NCBI GenBank assembly: GCA_030151665.1
Contig: JASLDB010000090.1
Coordinates: forward strand, 1 to 30,053
Direction: 5' to 3'
Source: Neisseriaceae bacterium
Lineage (GTDB): Bacteria; Pseudomonadota; Gammaproteobacteria; Burkholderiales; Neisseriaceae
Length of the DNA stretch: 30,053 nt
Shown here: positions 15,074 to 23,691 of the stretch, in pieces
Layout of the letters: each line of letters begins with the position of its first letter
Numbering within the stretch: position 1 is the first letter of the stretch
Position numbers and translations under genes: made by a program
Notes under the pieces: generated by a model
The model's database searches: none
What the model saw: the letters and a program-made list of their open reading frames with translations, nothing else
Told to the model about the DNA's origin: nothing

Positions 15074-15302
15074 CAGCGGTGATTTTTATTGAAATTTAAA
15101 TTTATATATTGATGCTGTATAAATTTAAATTGATAATAATTTAAAATATTATGATAGATATCAATAAGTTTTATAAATAACTTTAAATAATAATTTGTAA
15201 ATTACATTAACTAATATGCATATTGTGGGATAACGGGAATATCTTTGGAAATCTACATTCAAAGATTATAACTTACAAGCTAAATTGAGAATAAATGTCC
15301 AG

Positions 15303-17858
15303 ATGAAGAACTTAACCAAACCTTTTCGTTACACTAGGCTTTATAGTGCTATATCTTTAACTTTTATCTCCTCAGTGGCAATGGGCCAAGATAACTATTT
15401 AGAGAAATATGAGTTGCCAGATGCTATGCGATTAGTATTGGAGCAAGGTTTATCTGTTCCCATTGTTCTTAAGTATGTAGATGATGCAAGTTCAACCCAA
15501 ACCAAAGCTGCCGATGCTGTGATTGTTTTAAAAGATAATCAAATTAGTGTGCAGGAAGTGCATTTGGTAGATGATGGTCCAAAATTTAATGAAAAAACCA
15601 CACAAATATTAGAGGGTTTGAGCGATAAAAAGTTCGATAGTAATGGTCAATTGCACATTAATGATGATGTCGTGATTGCAATTGATGTAAAGCGCTTTGT
15701 TTTGCAGATGGATGTTAAAAATGAAAATGCCTTTGAAGTGAAGAAGGTAAAAGGTGATGAAATGTTGCCACCGTCTTCATCTGATAAATTATCAGCAGTT
15801 GTCAATTACAATATGGGCATGTATCACGATCGTGGTGATGGTGAGAGCAATACATCAAATTATTTTAACTATCAAGCTGTTCTTGGCTATAAAGAGAATA
15901 ATTTAACCGTTGATGGATCTGTTTACAATGTTGGTAAAGGGGGCGATTCACAAAGCCAGAGTATTAACCGTGTTATTTTTGAGCGCGATGTCAATGGCCA
16001 TCGTTTTGCAGCCAGTATGGGTAATGGTTGGAATTTACAAACACTAGGTCCACTGAGTGCAGTGAGTGCAGATAAAGGTTATGGTGTTAGTTACGGTAAT
16101 CAATCAAGAACAATTAATAGTAGTGTTGAGCAATCTTTGACGCCGGTTACCGTTTTCCTGTCAGAGCCAGGTGTTGTTAATGTCTATCGTGAAAAAAGAT
16201 TGTTATCTACGCAACAATTTAGTGTGGGTAGCTATGAGATTGATACCAGCCGTTTTCCTGAGGGCTCATATGATGTAGAGGTAGAAGTTGTCATTAATGG
16301 TGATAAAAGAAGCTCAACTACTCAACGTGTTAATAAAATGACCAGTGCGTTGGGTAGTGGTAATAAGGTTAACTGGGATATCTATGCGGGGTATTTGCAA
16401 GGTCGTCGTATAGAAAGCAAAAATATTGCAAAAGAAATCATTGAGGAAAATACTAGGCAAGATCAGGAGCATAAGGAAAATACATATCTAGCAGGGGTTT
16501 CTTTAAGTAAATCAGTTGCTTTAGGAGATACTGGTAACCTTAGTTTTACTAACTCGACATATGTGGTTGGTGGAAATTTCTTTAACGAAAATAACACCTC
16601 AGTGGCGATGAATCGTTATGGTAATTTATCTTTGTCTACGCTTTTGTCAGGGAAAGGTAGCTATCGCTATTTAGGAGCTTATTCAGTCAATCTGAATAAG
16701 TATTTATCCGTCTATGTTAATAATGAGAAAAGCAATTATAAGGATGATATATCCTTTAGTGATGTAAATTCTGTGGGTTATGGTGGTAACCTTAATCTGT
16801 ATTTTAGCAAATTTAATTTTGGTAATATTGGTTTTAATCAGAGTAGAGATCGTAGAAGTAATACTGTGTATAGTTCGATCAATTTTAGTCGACCTATTTA
16901 TATTCACAAATTGGGTGCATTAAATTTTCAAGCAGGCTGGCAAAGAAACGAAAATAAAAATACAGGTTATAAAGATAATACAAAATACATATCTTTAAAT
17001 ATGTCTATTCCATTAGGTAAAAACTTTAGGGTAGGCTTGGCTTCAAATAATGGTGATTTGAGCTTAAATACGTCAGCAAGTAAAGCATTTGATCATGGCT
17101 TTGTTCGCAGTATTGGAGCCAATATGGCAACAATGTTGAAACAAGCAGAGGGTAATAATAATCATAATGTCAGTTTAGATGGTAGTGTTGGTTTTGAAAA
17201 TAAATATATGACAGGTTATGCCACTTTAGGAAGGCCAAGCAATGGTCGTTTAGTGGGTAGTATGTCTGCATCTGGTTCTATTGCCATTACAAATCAGGGA
17301 ATGGTTTCTTCTGGAGTGACTAATAATGCTGGCGTGATGGTAAAGACCAAGCTTGATAATAAGGCATCAATGATGGCGGAAGTTGATGGCCAGCAATTTA
17401 GGCTTACCAATGGTAACAATTTCTTACCGTTATCACCATTTCAGACATACACAGTGAAATTATTGAATGACATCAAATCAGAGGATACAGTAAATATTGT
17501 ATCCGATCGGGTTAAGAAAGTTACTTTGTACCCAGGGAATGTCGTGGCTTATACCCCAGAGATTAAACAAATGGTAACAGTATTTGGTCGACTTGTAGAT
17601 GATAATGGTATTGCTGTTGCACATAGGGCTGTTAAAAATCACATCGGACAAACGGTAACAGATGACGAGGGTTCTTTTGCTATCGATGTTGATACGCGTT
17701 ATCCACAATTAAGTTTATTAGAAAATGACGAAAAGCAATGTGAGGTAAAACTTGATTTTAAAGATGCCAAAGGTATTTTGTGGCTAGGTGAGGTGTCTTG
17801 CTTTAAATTAGCGCAAAATAAAACTGGTAAGTATATTCAGCAAAGTAAGCTTGATTAA
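15303..17858 (+). CDS. CS1-type fimbrial outer-membrane usher (CooC/TcfC-like)
   Basis: This protein of about 851 residues has the length of CooC/CfaC/TcfC ushers. It has a signal peptide (hydrophobic LYSAISLTFISSVAMG), then a periplasmic N-terminal domain. A long stretch of alternating polar/hydrophobic strands with many Tyr, Gly and Asn residues follows (about 170-650), as expected for the 24-strand outer-membrane barrel. A C-terminal beta-sandwich (FGRLVDDNGIAVAHRAV, then VTDDEGSFAIDV) carries two cysteines near the end (EKQCEV, EVSCFK). It forms the pore that receives chaperone-subunit complexes and exports the fimbria. The frame opens at a TTG (15285); I use the ATG at 15303, which gives a normal signal peptide. 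It is the first gene of the plus-strand arm. Confidence 0.88.
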   Translation: MKNLTKPFRYTRLYSAISLTFISSVAMGQDNYLEKYELPDAMRLVLEQGLSVPIVLKYVDDASSTQTKAADAVIVLKDNQISVQEVHLVDDGPKFNEKTTQILEGLSDKKFDSNGQLHINDDVVIAIDVKRFVLQMDVKNENAFEVKKVKGDEMLPPSSSDKLSAVVNYNMGMYHDRGDGESNTSNYFNYQAVLGYKENNLTVDGSVYNVGKGGDSQSQSINRVIFERDVNGHRFAASMGNGWNLQTLGPLSAVSADKGYGVSYGNQSRTINSSVEQSLTPVTVFLSEPGVVNVYREKRLLSTQQFSVGSYEIDTSRFPEGSYDVEVEVVINGDKRSSTTQRVNKMTSALGSGNKVNWDIYAGYLQGRRIESKNIAKEIIEENTRQDQEHKENTYLAGVSLSKSVALGDTGNLSFTNSTYVVGGNFFNENNTSVAMNRYGNLSLSTLLSGKGSYRYLGAYSVNLNKYLSVYVNNEKSNYKDDISFSDVNSVGYGGNLNLYFSKFNFGNIGFNQSRDRRSNTVYSSINFSRPIYIHKLGALNFQAGWQRNENKNTGYKDNTKYISLNMSIPLGKNFRVGLASNNGDLSLNTSASKAFDHGFVRSIGANMATMLKQAEGNNNHNVSLDGSVGFENKYMTGYATLGRPSNGRLVGSMSASGSIAITNQGMVSSGVTNNAGVMVKTKLDNKASMMAEVDGQQFRLTNGNNFLPLSPFQTYTVKLLNDIKSEDTVNIVSDRVKKVTLYPGNVVAYTPEIKQMVTVFGRLVDDNGIAVAHRAVKNHIGQTVTDDEGSFAIDVDTRYPQLSLLENDEKQCEVKLDFKDAKGILWLGEVSCFKLAQNKTGKYIQQSKLD

Positions 17859-17950
17859 AAAATTTAAAGCACTGATCAGATTGGGTATAAGTTGAGGACG
17901 AATGATGTTTTATTTTGATAGAATAATTTTTTTCCTTTGTGTGAGTTGAA

Positions 17951-18631
17951 ATGAAGAACTTTTTATGCATGTTGTTGCTTTGTGTCTCTGGGTACGTACA
18001 TTCCTTGAGTCTGCCATCCACAGTTTTTGTGCTTGATAGTGACCAAAATTTTGCCAGTCGTCCCTTTAGTAATGATGGGCTTCAAACACAACTATACCAA
18101 ATTAAAGTATATAAAGTTAATTCACCAGGTTTAGATGAGGAAATAACACCAATTGTAGATGGGGAAGTTCTATATGCACCACTGAGTATTGTATTAGAGG
18201 GTGGTGCAAGTGATCTTTTCAAACTTTATTATCGTGGGCCAAATGATAATAAAGAAAGATATTATCGAATTGTTATCAGTGAACAAGCATTTGGTGCGGT
18301 TGAAAATGATACGAACAAAAATAAAAGTATTAAATTTATTAATAATAGTTTGGCTTTAAATACTTATGTAGTGGTTAAACCCCGGCAAGAGAAAAGGGAG
18401 TATGTTTTTGATGAAGATAAGCAGTATTTTAAAAATACTGGAAATACATATATCCGACTTTTATTAAAGGGTTCATGTGAAATGAGAAGTAATGGTAAAG
18501 AGGCTGATAGTCATGATGATGTTTGGGATGTATTACCTGGGCAAAGTGTACACAGTGATAAGTTAAAAAAAGGGTTTGAAAAATACATTGTTACGAAGAA
18601 ATATTATGAAACTATTGGCAGTGGCTGTTAA
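17951..18631 (+). CDS. CS1-type fimbrial periplasmic chaperone, copy 2
   Basis: This 226-residue protein has a signal peptide (MKNFLCMLLLCVSGYVHS). Like copy 1 it contains the diagnostic stretch FKLYYRGPNDNKERYYRI and a domain-2 strand VVVKPRQEKREYVF parallel to VVSPRQSTFTYEF of copy 1. Outside these motifs the two are clearly different, so this is an old duplication or separate acquisition rather than a recent copy. A cysteine (GSCEMR) and the C-terminal Cys (IGSGC) could pair. It lies between the usher and the tip adhesin with a 92-bp gap upstream and 23 bp downstream, and probably serves the adhesin and the second pilin. The ribosome binding site is weak. Confidence 0.84.
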   Translation: MKNFLCMLLLCVSGYVHSLSLPSTVFVLDSDQNFASRPFSNDGLQTQLYQIKVYKVNSPGLDEEITPIVDGEVLYAPLSIVLEGGASDLFKLYYRGPNDNKERYYRIVISEQAFGAVENDTNKNKSIKFINNSLALNTYVVVKPRQEKREYVFDEDKQYFKNTGNTYIRLLLKGSCEMRSNGKEADSHDDVWDVLPGQSVHSDKLKKGFEKYIVTKKYYETIGSGC

Positions 18632-18654
18632 CTAAAATTATTATGGTGTCTAGT

Positions 18655-20700
18655 ATGAAAAATATAAAATTATTGTGCGGTGGTTTATCTCTATTGCTTA
18701 TTCAATTGGCGAATTCACAACCCTTGACAACACCAGTAGCCAGTACACGCTACATAAGTTTTCATAATATGGCAGATCAAACTTATTTTTTTATGAACGA
18801 CGGGTTTCAGTTCAGTGATACAACCAGGGTTAATGGGCAAGATGTTTTTTTTAGGGGTACAAGCCGTTTTGTGAAAGGTGCGTCAAGACAGATTCAGTTG
18901 GGATTTTTTAGCCGAGGAAATGACGAGATGGTTCCCTCTCCGAATAATGTCAATCGCGTTGAGAATTATAGGCCAGAAAATGGAGTGAACTTTGTGTCTG
19001 TTAGGGTTACTTCCCCAACTAAATCACCAATGCCATTCCTTGGTAAGTTGTGTTCTACTGAAATTTGTGGGGGTACGACTTTTCCTGGTGGGTCTAAAGT
19101 TTCTGATGGCATCATTAATATACCGTGGGAAACAATATTCGGGAAAGCAAGTGGAACGAAGGCTAAAAGTTATCATCATATAAGCAATATGTCATTTGTA
19201 ATCTCAGATGGTATGTATCCATTATTTCATAACTTACCAGTGGGAGACAATCCTATTCCCTTTAATATGGAGTATTGTGCTTCTAAGACAGCAATTAAGT
19301 CAACTAGTGATTTTAGTGTACAAACATGTAATGCCAAAGTTGTGACTGGTAATGGTTCATCGATACCATATGGCTGGATTTCGGCGCCAGCAACCCTGAA
19401 GCATGTTGGTGCATATACTATATTGGGTGATCGTCATTCTACAGAAGTTTTTGTGGATACTAATGGAGTACCGACAATCCTGAACCCTTCTGCTGAAACT
19501 TGTCGTGTCGTGCGTCCAGATTTGATTAAAAATTTTATCAATCCAGACGCACATCGATATTCTGGTATTTTGTGTCGTGTTTTTAATGGTAAGCATGAAG
19601 GTGCTCAGCCTATGAATGTTTTTGTTCCAAGAATGGACGATCCACGTTTTCAGGCTGTATTAAACGCACCATTACCGACTACGACTAGTTCAACATATTA
19701 TGTAAATCAATACATGAGAGTTGGATTTGGAGTGCAAGGTACAAATATTAGTACTGGCAAGTGGTTTGCTATCAACCCAAGTAACGAGTCTGTTAATTCT
19801 ATGGCGGATTTAAAAGAATGGGGTCCTGCTTATATATTTATTCCCCGTTATGCGCTAGAGTTTATGGTAAGAAGTCCACAAACTTATGAAAATGGGAAAG
19901 AGGTTAAGTATGGCGAGGATGAATACAAGAATAAATATAAAAAGGTTAATTTGTATGACTTTGCTGAACAACTTTATTTTAAATTATCGGATACTGATGG
20001 AAGTATGGGTGCTGGTTTCTATACATTTAAATCAACAACAAGGATTAATCTAGCACCAATTGATTATGGTATTGTCTTAAGAGATATAACCAAAGACAAT
20101 GAAACAAGATCAGCGACATTGCCCTCTTCAACACCTACCAAGTACACATATGAATTGGCTATTAGTTCTCGTGATGATACTACTTATAAAGGGCCTGCTA
20201 ATAAGATTACAGTGAAAGTTGTTGGCGATGACTTGAACCAAGGTAATCGAAGAGCACCAGGTTATGTGAGAATTGATAACAAGAATTATTGTCGCTTTTT
20301 TAGTGTCCTTCCTGATAGTGACGGTAACTTTATGGAGGTAGCAATTCCGGCCTATTTGACTTATCAAGTAGCACCAGGTCAAATGCAGAAAGTTAAAGGT
20401 GACTCTGGCTGTGGTAGCCCGACGGATCCTGCTATTGATATTACCCCTAAGGAGTCTGGTGGTACTGTGAATCCAGCATATTTTTCACAAGTTCCTTGGG
20501 ATGACCCTATTACTAAAGGTAATTTTTTTAGAACGCAATTCGAGTTGGTTTTCCCCATGGATGATGTCAACAGTTTCCGTACTTTAGCCAGCCCTTATGC
20601 AAGTCCATCTGCAGCATCTCCTGGTGTGGATTGGATGGGAACTACTGTTAAGGGTTCAGGTCGAGTTGAAGTAAAAGTTCAATGGAATACGAGTAAATAA
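18655..20700 (+). CDS. Large CS1-type tip adhesin / pilus initiator (CooD/CblD-like)
   Basis: This protein of about 681 residues has a signal peptide (hydrophobic LCGGLSLLLIQLANS). Its place after usher and chaperone and before a pilin is that of CooD/CfaE/CblD, the tip subunit that starts assembly. The last 60 residues read as a pilin domain closing with GSGRVEVKVQWNTS. Known tip subunits are about 360-405 residues, so this one is nearly twice as long and should hold an extra N-terminal domain or domains. Eight cysteines in the mature part, mostly in close pairs (LCSTEIC; EYC and QTC; ETC and ILC; NYC and SGC), suggest four disulfides. An in-frame ATG four codons upstream (18643) is possible. 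A run of eight T (18845-18852) lies early in the gene. Confidence 0.72.
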   Translation: MKNIKLLCGGLSLLLIQLANSQPLTTPVASTRYISFHNMADQTYFFMNDGFQFSDTTRVNGQDVFFRGTSRFVKGASRQIQLGFFSRGNDEMVPSPNNVNRVENYRPENGVNFVSVRVTSPTKSPMPFLGKLCSTEICGGTTFPGGSKVSDGIINIPWETIFGKASGTKAKSYHHISNMSFVISDGMYPLFHNLPVGDNPIPFNMEYCASKTAIKSTSDFSVQTCNAKVVTGNGSSIPYGWISAPATLKHVGAYTILGDRHSTEVFVDTNGVPTILNPSAETCRVVRPDLIKNFINPDAHRYSGILCRVFNGKHEGAQPMNVFVPRMDDPRFQAVLNAPLPTTTSSTYYVNQYMRVGFGVQGTNISTGKWFAINPSNESVNSMADLKEWGPAYIFIPRYALEFMVRSPQTYENGKEVKYGEDEYKNKYKKVNLYDFAEQLYFKLSDTDGSMGAGFYTFKSTTRINLAPIDYGIVLRDITKDNETRSATLPSSTPTKYTYELAISSRDDTTYKGPANKITVKVVGDDLNQGNRRAPGYVRIDNKNYCRFFSVLPDSDGNFMEVAIPAYLTYQVAPGQMQKVKGDSGCGSPTDPAIDITPKESGGTVNPAYFSQVPWDDPITKGNFFRTQFELVFPMDDVNSFRTLASPYASPSAASPGVDWMGTTVKGSGRVEVKVQWNTSK

Positions 20701-20712
20701 CTTTATAAGTCC

Positions 20713-20755
20713 AAATGCGTATCATGAGTAGTAATAAAAAATGATACGCATTTTA
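20713..20755 (+). terminator. Hairpin between tip adhesin and second pilin genes
   Basis: A 13-bp perfect stem, AAATGCGTATCAT / ATGATACGCATTT, with a 15-base loop, followed by TTTTATT. It leaves under 30 bp before the next start codon, so the pilin must depend on readthrough, RNA processing or reinitiation. Confidence 0.75.
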
Positions 20756-20782
20756 TTAATTGAAAATGATTAGGTGAAAAAG

Positions 20783-21361
20783 ATGAAAAAACTCTTATTA
20801 CCACTATTAATGGCACTCAGTGCAAGTGTTGCATATTCAGAATTAAGGGAAGAATATGCAGCAGCCGAATGGGTTTTGTTTGTGTCTAAAACCCTAGATC
20901 CTGAATTCATGGTGAGAATGGATGACGATAATCGCTTGGATTTTCCTTATAGTTATAGTGATGGTACATTTGCCGATGTATCAGGAAAACGCTTTACTAT
21001 TATGATGAAAGGTGCTAAATCGAAGACTTACTCGGTAAGAGTAAAGATGATTAATAGTAAAATGATTGCAGAAGATGGGTTTCATGACTCAGAAATGATA
21101 GTTAAAACTCGCTTAAATGGGTTGACTCTGACTGATCAATATCAAACTATCTTAGAACCTGCAACTAATACAACAATTGTACCAATTCCAACGACTGTGG
21201 ATAAGTTAGGTTACAGTTTGTCTTCAGGTAAATTAGATTTTTCAATTGATAAAATAACAAAAGCCACTGATAAAACAGTAAAAATTAGCCCTGATAAATT
21301 GCCTTCAGGAGCATGGAAAGGTGATATTGTTATTGAGTTTGTAGGGACATGGAGCGAGTAG
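20783..21361 (+). CDS. CS1-type fimbrial pilin, second copy
   Basis: This 192-residue secreted subunit has the signal peptide MKKLLLPLLMALSASVAYS. The mature N-terminus contains a donor-strand-like segment (AEWVLFVSKTLDPEFMV) and the C-terminus is LPSGAWKGDIVIEFVGTWSE, the same closing strand as the major pilin. It has no cysteine. I chose the ATG at 20783 because AGGTGA lies 6 bases upstream; the GTG at 20774 is part of that site. It shares only the family pattern with the pilin at 14248-14835, so the locus can build either a mixed fibre or two fibres. It is the last gene of the plus-strand arm, behind a terminator hairpin. No clear terminator follows. Confidence 0.8.
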   Translation: MKKLLLPLLMALSASVAYSELREEYAAAEWVLFVSKTLDPEFMVRMDDDNRLDFPYSYSDGTFADVSGKRFTIMMKGAKSKTYSVRVKMINSKMIAEDGFHDSEMIVKTRLNGLTLTDQYQTILEPATNTTIVPIPTTVDKLGYSLSSGKLDFSIDKITKATDKTVKISPDKLPSGAWKGDIVIEFVGTWSE

Positions 21362-21486
21362 TACATTGTTTACTAGATAGATGTAAGTAGTGGTGCAAAA
21401 TTAAAAATGGTGATGGTTTTAAATTATATTAATAAAGAAGTAAGATGCGAGCACGATACCAAATTATCTTTTCGCACAGGTCATTA

Positions 21487-21783
21487 ATGTCGCACTACTT
21501 TCATCTCACTAAGAGAAAAATTAACATATTTATGCAGTCTTGTGAAATGAAAAATCTATCACTTCAATCTTTAGAATCATTAATCTAGCCTAGCCAAACT
21601 ATACGTGATCCAATTTTCAGCTTACATGGTAAAACGCATCATTACTTTACAAACCTTAGGTCAAATATTGGTGTAGAAACACTAAGAAGCATCAGGGTCG
21701 TATTGATTTTTTTCAATATGACCCTGAAGGATATTTGTACCTTGAATGTGAAATGAGTGAAAACATAACTCAATTAATCCCGT
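21487..21783 (+). pseudogene. Possible IS30-family transposase relic
   Basis: An ATG at 21487 opens MSHYFHLTKRKINIFMQS and continues NLSLQSLESLI to an amber stop at 21586-21588. After the stop the same frame gives PSQTIRDPIF. This resembles the N-terminal helix-turn-helix of IS30-type transposases (HLT, then a hydrophobic helix, then LGRSxSTISREI). Further on, the frame that ends at 21783 reads HQGRIDFFQYDPEGYLYLE, which looks protein-like but is unrecognised. At least one stop and one frame change would be needed to join these pieces. The rest of a transposase is absent and no terminal repeats were found. The resemblance is by eye over about 40 residues, so this is a weak call. Confidence 0.28.
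21693..21726. repeat. 13-bp inverted repeat with T-rich loop
   Basis: CAGGGTCGTATTG and CAATATGACCCTG flank an 8-base loop (A and seven T). The single mismatch becomes a G-U pair in RNA of plus sense, so a transcript would form an unbroken 13-bp stem. No U run follows on either strand, so it is not a standard terminator. Confidence 0.55.
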
Positions 21784-21893
21784 AATTTTTAATAACAGGT
21801 GTGACTTGATTCTGTGGATTTTTAATAAGTTATCGATTTTCTGAGTAATTGATATAGAAAAGTATTTTATTTAACACCATTTAAAATGCTAGA

Positions 21894-22373
21894 TTAATCC
21901 CCCCAAAAACCAACTTTACTCACCATCAAATAAAAGATGAACATGGCACCTGAAAAGCCAATATATCCTAAAAACTCCCACCATTTTCTATATACATGAT
22001 AATCATGATCAATATCGCTGTTGGTGGCAACGGCATGATCCAATAATTGGCTCATGCGAATTTGCAACCAAACCACGGGCAACCATGCCATGCCCACCAG
22101 TGCATATACGATTAAGGCACTGGCAATCCAAGGTGTGGTTAATGTCCAACCCGTTTGTTGCATCATCCAATAACCTGTTAATGGTTGGACGATAACAGTG
22201 GGTGTGGTGATGATCCAATCGCATTTGACCACCATCTTGGCAACATATTGTTTGGCGCGTAAATCGCCCCAGCGATTGGCAAAGAAAAAATAAATGGCAC
22301 TGCCAAGCCCTGTTCCGACCATTAAAACAGAGGAAATAATGTGCAAGGTTTTGGCGATAAAATAAGCTTCCAT
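21894..22373 (-). CDS. DUF2269 family integral membrane protein
   Basis: This 159-residue protein has four membrane segments (about 5-30, 55-72, 80-104 and 133-152). The first helix reads AKTLHIISSVLMVGTGLGSA and a conserved-looking WWEFLGYIGFSGA lies before the last helix, a pattern I associate with DUF2269, a family of unknown function. Histidine 11 in the first helix could be a ligand, but this is speculative. The gene is third in an SDR-DoxX-DUF2269 operon, 13 bp after the DoxX-like gene. These three domains are often neighbours or fused in proteobacteria, which supports the assignment. Confidence 0.75.
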   Translation of the reverse strand: MEAYFIAKTLHIISSVLMVGTGLGSAIYFFFANRWGDLRAKQYVAKMVVKCDWIITTPTVIVQPLTGYWMMQQTGWTLTTPWIASALIVYALVGMAWLPVVWLQIRMSQLLDHAVATNSDIDHDYHVYRKWWEFLGYIGFSGAMFIFYLMVSKVGFWGD

Positions 22374-22386
22374 GGTGTACTCTTTT

Positions 22387-22782
22387 CTATCTATTCATCG
22401 GATTTTGAGCTGTTGGACAATAAAATGCCAATACCCAAAGCCAGGACAAAATGGTGATGTTTTTTAATAAACTGCCCAATGGTTCAAGCCAAAGCTGTGG
22501 CATAATCATGCTACAAACCAAGGTATAAGACAAAACCATGACTAACATGGCTTGCCAGATGCGTTTGCTTTGTGTGCAACATGCCAAAATACCCAAGCCA
22601 ATGTCCATCACCACCATGGCGTAAAACAAAACTGTTTGCCAAACAGGTGAGTCAGTCAGTGGGGTTAATAAAGCAAAGCTTGTGGCTTGGTTGAATAAGG
22701 GCAAAATCCCTGATAATAAAAACACAGCCGCCACGCTGTAACGGCCAATGCTGATAATGGGGTTGATAGGGTGCTCTGGCAT
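22387..22782 (-). CDS. DoxX-like family membrane protein
   Basis: This 131-residue protein has four membrane helices (about 12-30, 46-68, 75-95 and 105-122). The start, ISIGRYSVAAVFLLSGILPL, matches the first helix of the DoxX-like (DoxX_3) family. In many proteobacteria this domain is fused to the C-terminus of an atypical SDR; here it is a separate gene 11 bp downstream of the SDR gene. GAGA precedes the start. It probably acts in the inner membrane together with the SDR and DUF2269 products. The substrate or electron partner is unknown. Confidence 0.75.
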   Translation of the reverse strand: MPEHPINPIISIGRYSVAAVFLLSGILPLFNQATSFALLTPLTDSPVWQTVLFYAMVVMDIGLGILACCTQSKRIWQAMLVMVLSYTLVCSMIMPQLWLEPLGSLLKNITILSWLWVLAFYCPTAQNPMNR

Positions 22783-22793
22783 GTGTCTCTTTC

Positions 22794-23642
22794 TTATTTT
22801 TGGGCAAATTGGCTGGCTAGTTGTGGTTTTTGGCCCAATAATGTTTCCAAATCGAAACTGTCAGTGGTGCTACCAAGGCACAATAATCGATAAGCATTGT
22901 GTCCACCCACGGCAGGTTCGATACATTGCAAAGCCCTCATGCCCAGTTTGAAAAACCAATTGGGTGCAGATAAGACAGCTTGTTTTCGTGAACCTCGCAT
23001 GATTTGTAAATATTGCGCCAAGCTCATGGTTTCTGAACCCAAGGTATACACTTTATTTTCAGTGTGTTCACTTGATAATAAAGCGATGACGGCTTGGCAC
23101 AAATCATTGACATGCAAAGGCTGTATCTGCATTTTTCCGGCTTGCGGCAAGAGCAAAATAGGCAGTAATGCCATTTTTCGGAACATTTTTGTGCTCTCAC
23201 CTTCAGGAGAGAAAACCAACGACGGGCGCAAAATACTCACAGGCATGCCCGATTGCAATAGGGCAGCATCAAAAGCATATTTGCTTGCCAAATAAGGAAT
23301 GGCTAAATCATCTTCACTGGTGGCATTGCTTAAGGCTGAAATTTGTATCCAGCGTTTGACCCCAGCTTTTTGTGCGGCATGCAGTATTGGCAATAAGGCA
23401 TGGTAATGCACTTGGAAATGTTCACGATCTGATAAACCAGGACCTATGCCAATGGCGTTGCAAATGACATCAATATCAGCCAATTTTTCTTGCAAGATAA
23501 TTTCGCTAGGTAAGTGATTTAAGTCCAATGACCATGAGGTGGACTGGCGTGATGCAGCAATCACAGTGTGGTTATTTTCGCGCAATATTTGGTCAAGATT
23601 TTGACCAATCATGCCTGAGGCACCCAGTAATAAAATATTCAT
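22794..23642 (-). CDS. Atypical SDR / NAD(P)-binding oxidoreductase-like protein
   Basis: This 282-residue Rossmann-fold protein has the nucleotide motif GASGMIG (7-13) right at the N-terminus and a possible YxxxK at Tyr117/Lys121 in PYLASKYAFD. The stretch QISALSNATSEDD and the later VSILRPSLVFSPEGESTKMF are typical of NAD(P)-binding epimerase-like and NmrA/YbjT-like atypical SDRs. It has no membrane segment and is about the length of the SDR half of the fused SDR-DoxX proteins. GGAG lies 6 bases upstream of the start. It is the first gene of a three-gene operon behind a strong promoter covered by a palindrome, next to a MarR gene that probably controls it. Confidence 0.82.
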   Translation of the reverse strand: MNILLLGASGMIGQNLDQILRENNHTVIAASRQSTSWSLDLNHLPSEIILQEKLADIDVICNAIGIGPGLSDREHFQVHYHALLPILHAAQKAGVKRWIQISALSNATSEDDLAIPYLASKYAFDAALLQSGMPVSILRPSLVFSPEGESTKMFRKMALLPILLLPQAGKMQIQPLHVNDLCQAVIALLSSEHTENKVYTLGSETMSLAQYLQIMRGSRKQAVLSAPNWFFKLGMRALQCIEPAVGGHNAYRLLCLGSTTDSFDLETLLGQKPQLASQFAQK

Positions 23643-23662
23643 CTTCGTCTCCTTTTTTTGTA

Positions 23663-23691
23663 ATATATATAATATCTGTAATTTCTGTCAA
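23663..23691 (-). promoter_or_regulatory. Promoter of the SDR-DoxX-DUF2269 operon
   Basis: Minus strand: exact TTGACA (23686-23691), 16-bp spacer, TATATA (23664-23669), about 20 bp upstream of the GGAG site and ATG. It overlaps the palindrome at 23677-23704. Confidence 0.65.

Larger units (their letters stand above)
14836..15302. other. Divergent regulatory region of the fimbrial locus
   Basis: This is about 467 bp, very AT-rich, between the two fimbrial arms, with no credible ORF. It holds the pilin promoter (minus, 14961-14988), an inverted repeat at its start site (14938-14957) and a candidate usher promoter (plus, 15046-15073). Its length and AT content leave room for further regulator sites or H-NS-like silencing, which cannot be read directly. 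Confidence 0.6.
21362..21893. other. Decayed stretch at the right edge of the fimbrial locus
   Basis: About 530 bp without an intact gene. It contains broken coding-like frames (see 21487-21783) and a long inverted repeat at 21693-21726. Its position between the fimbrial block and ordinary chromosome is typical for a junction of acquired DNA. Confidence 0.5.
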
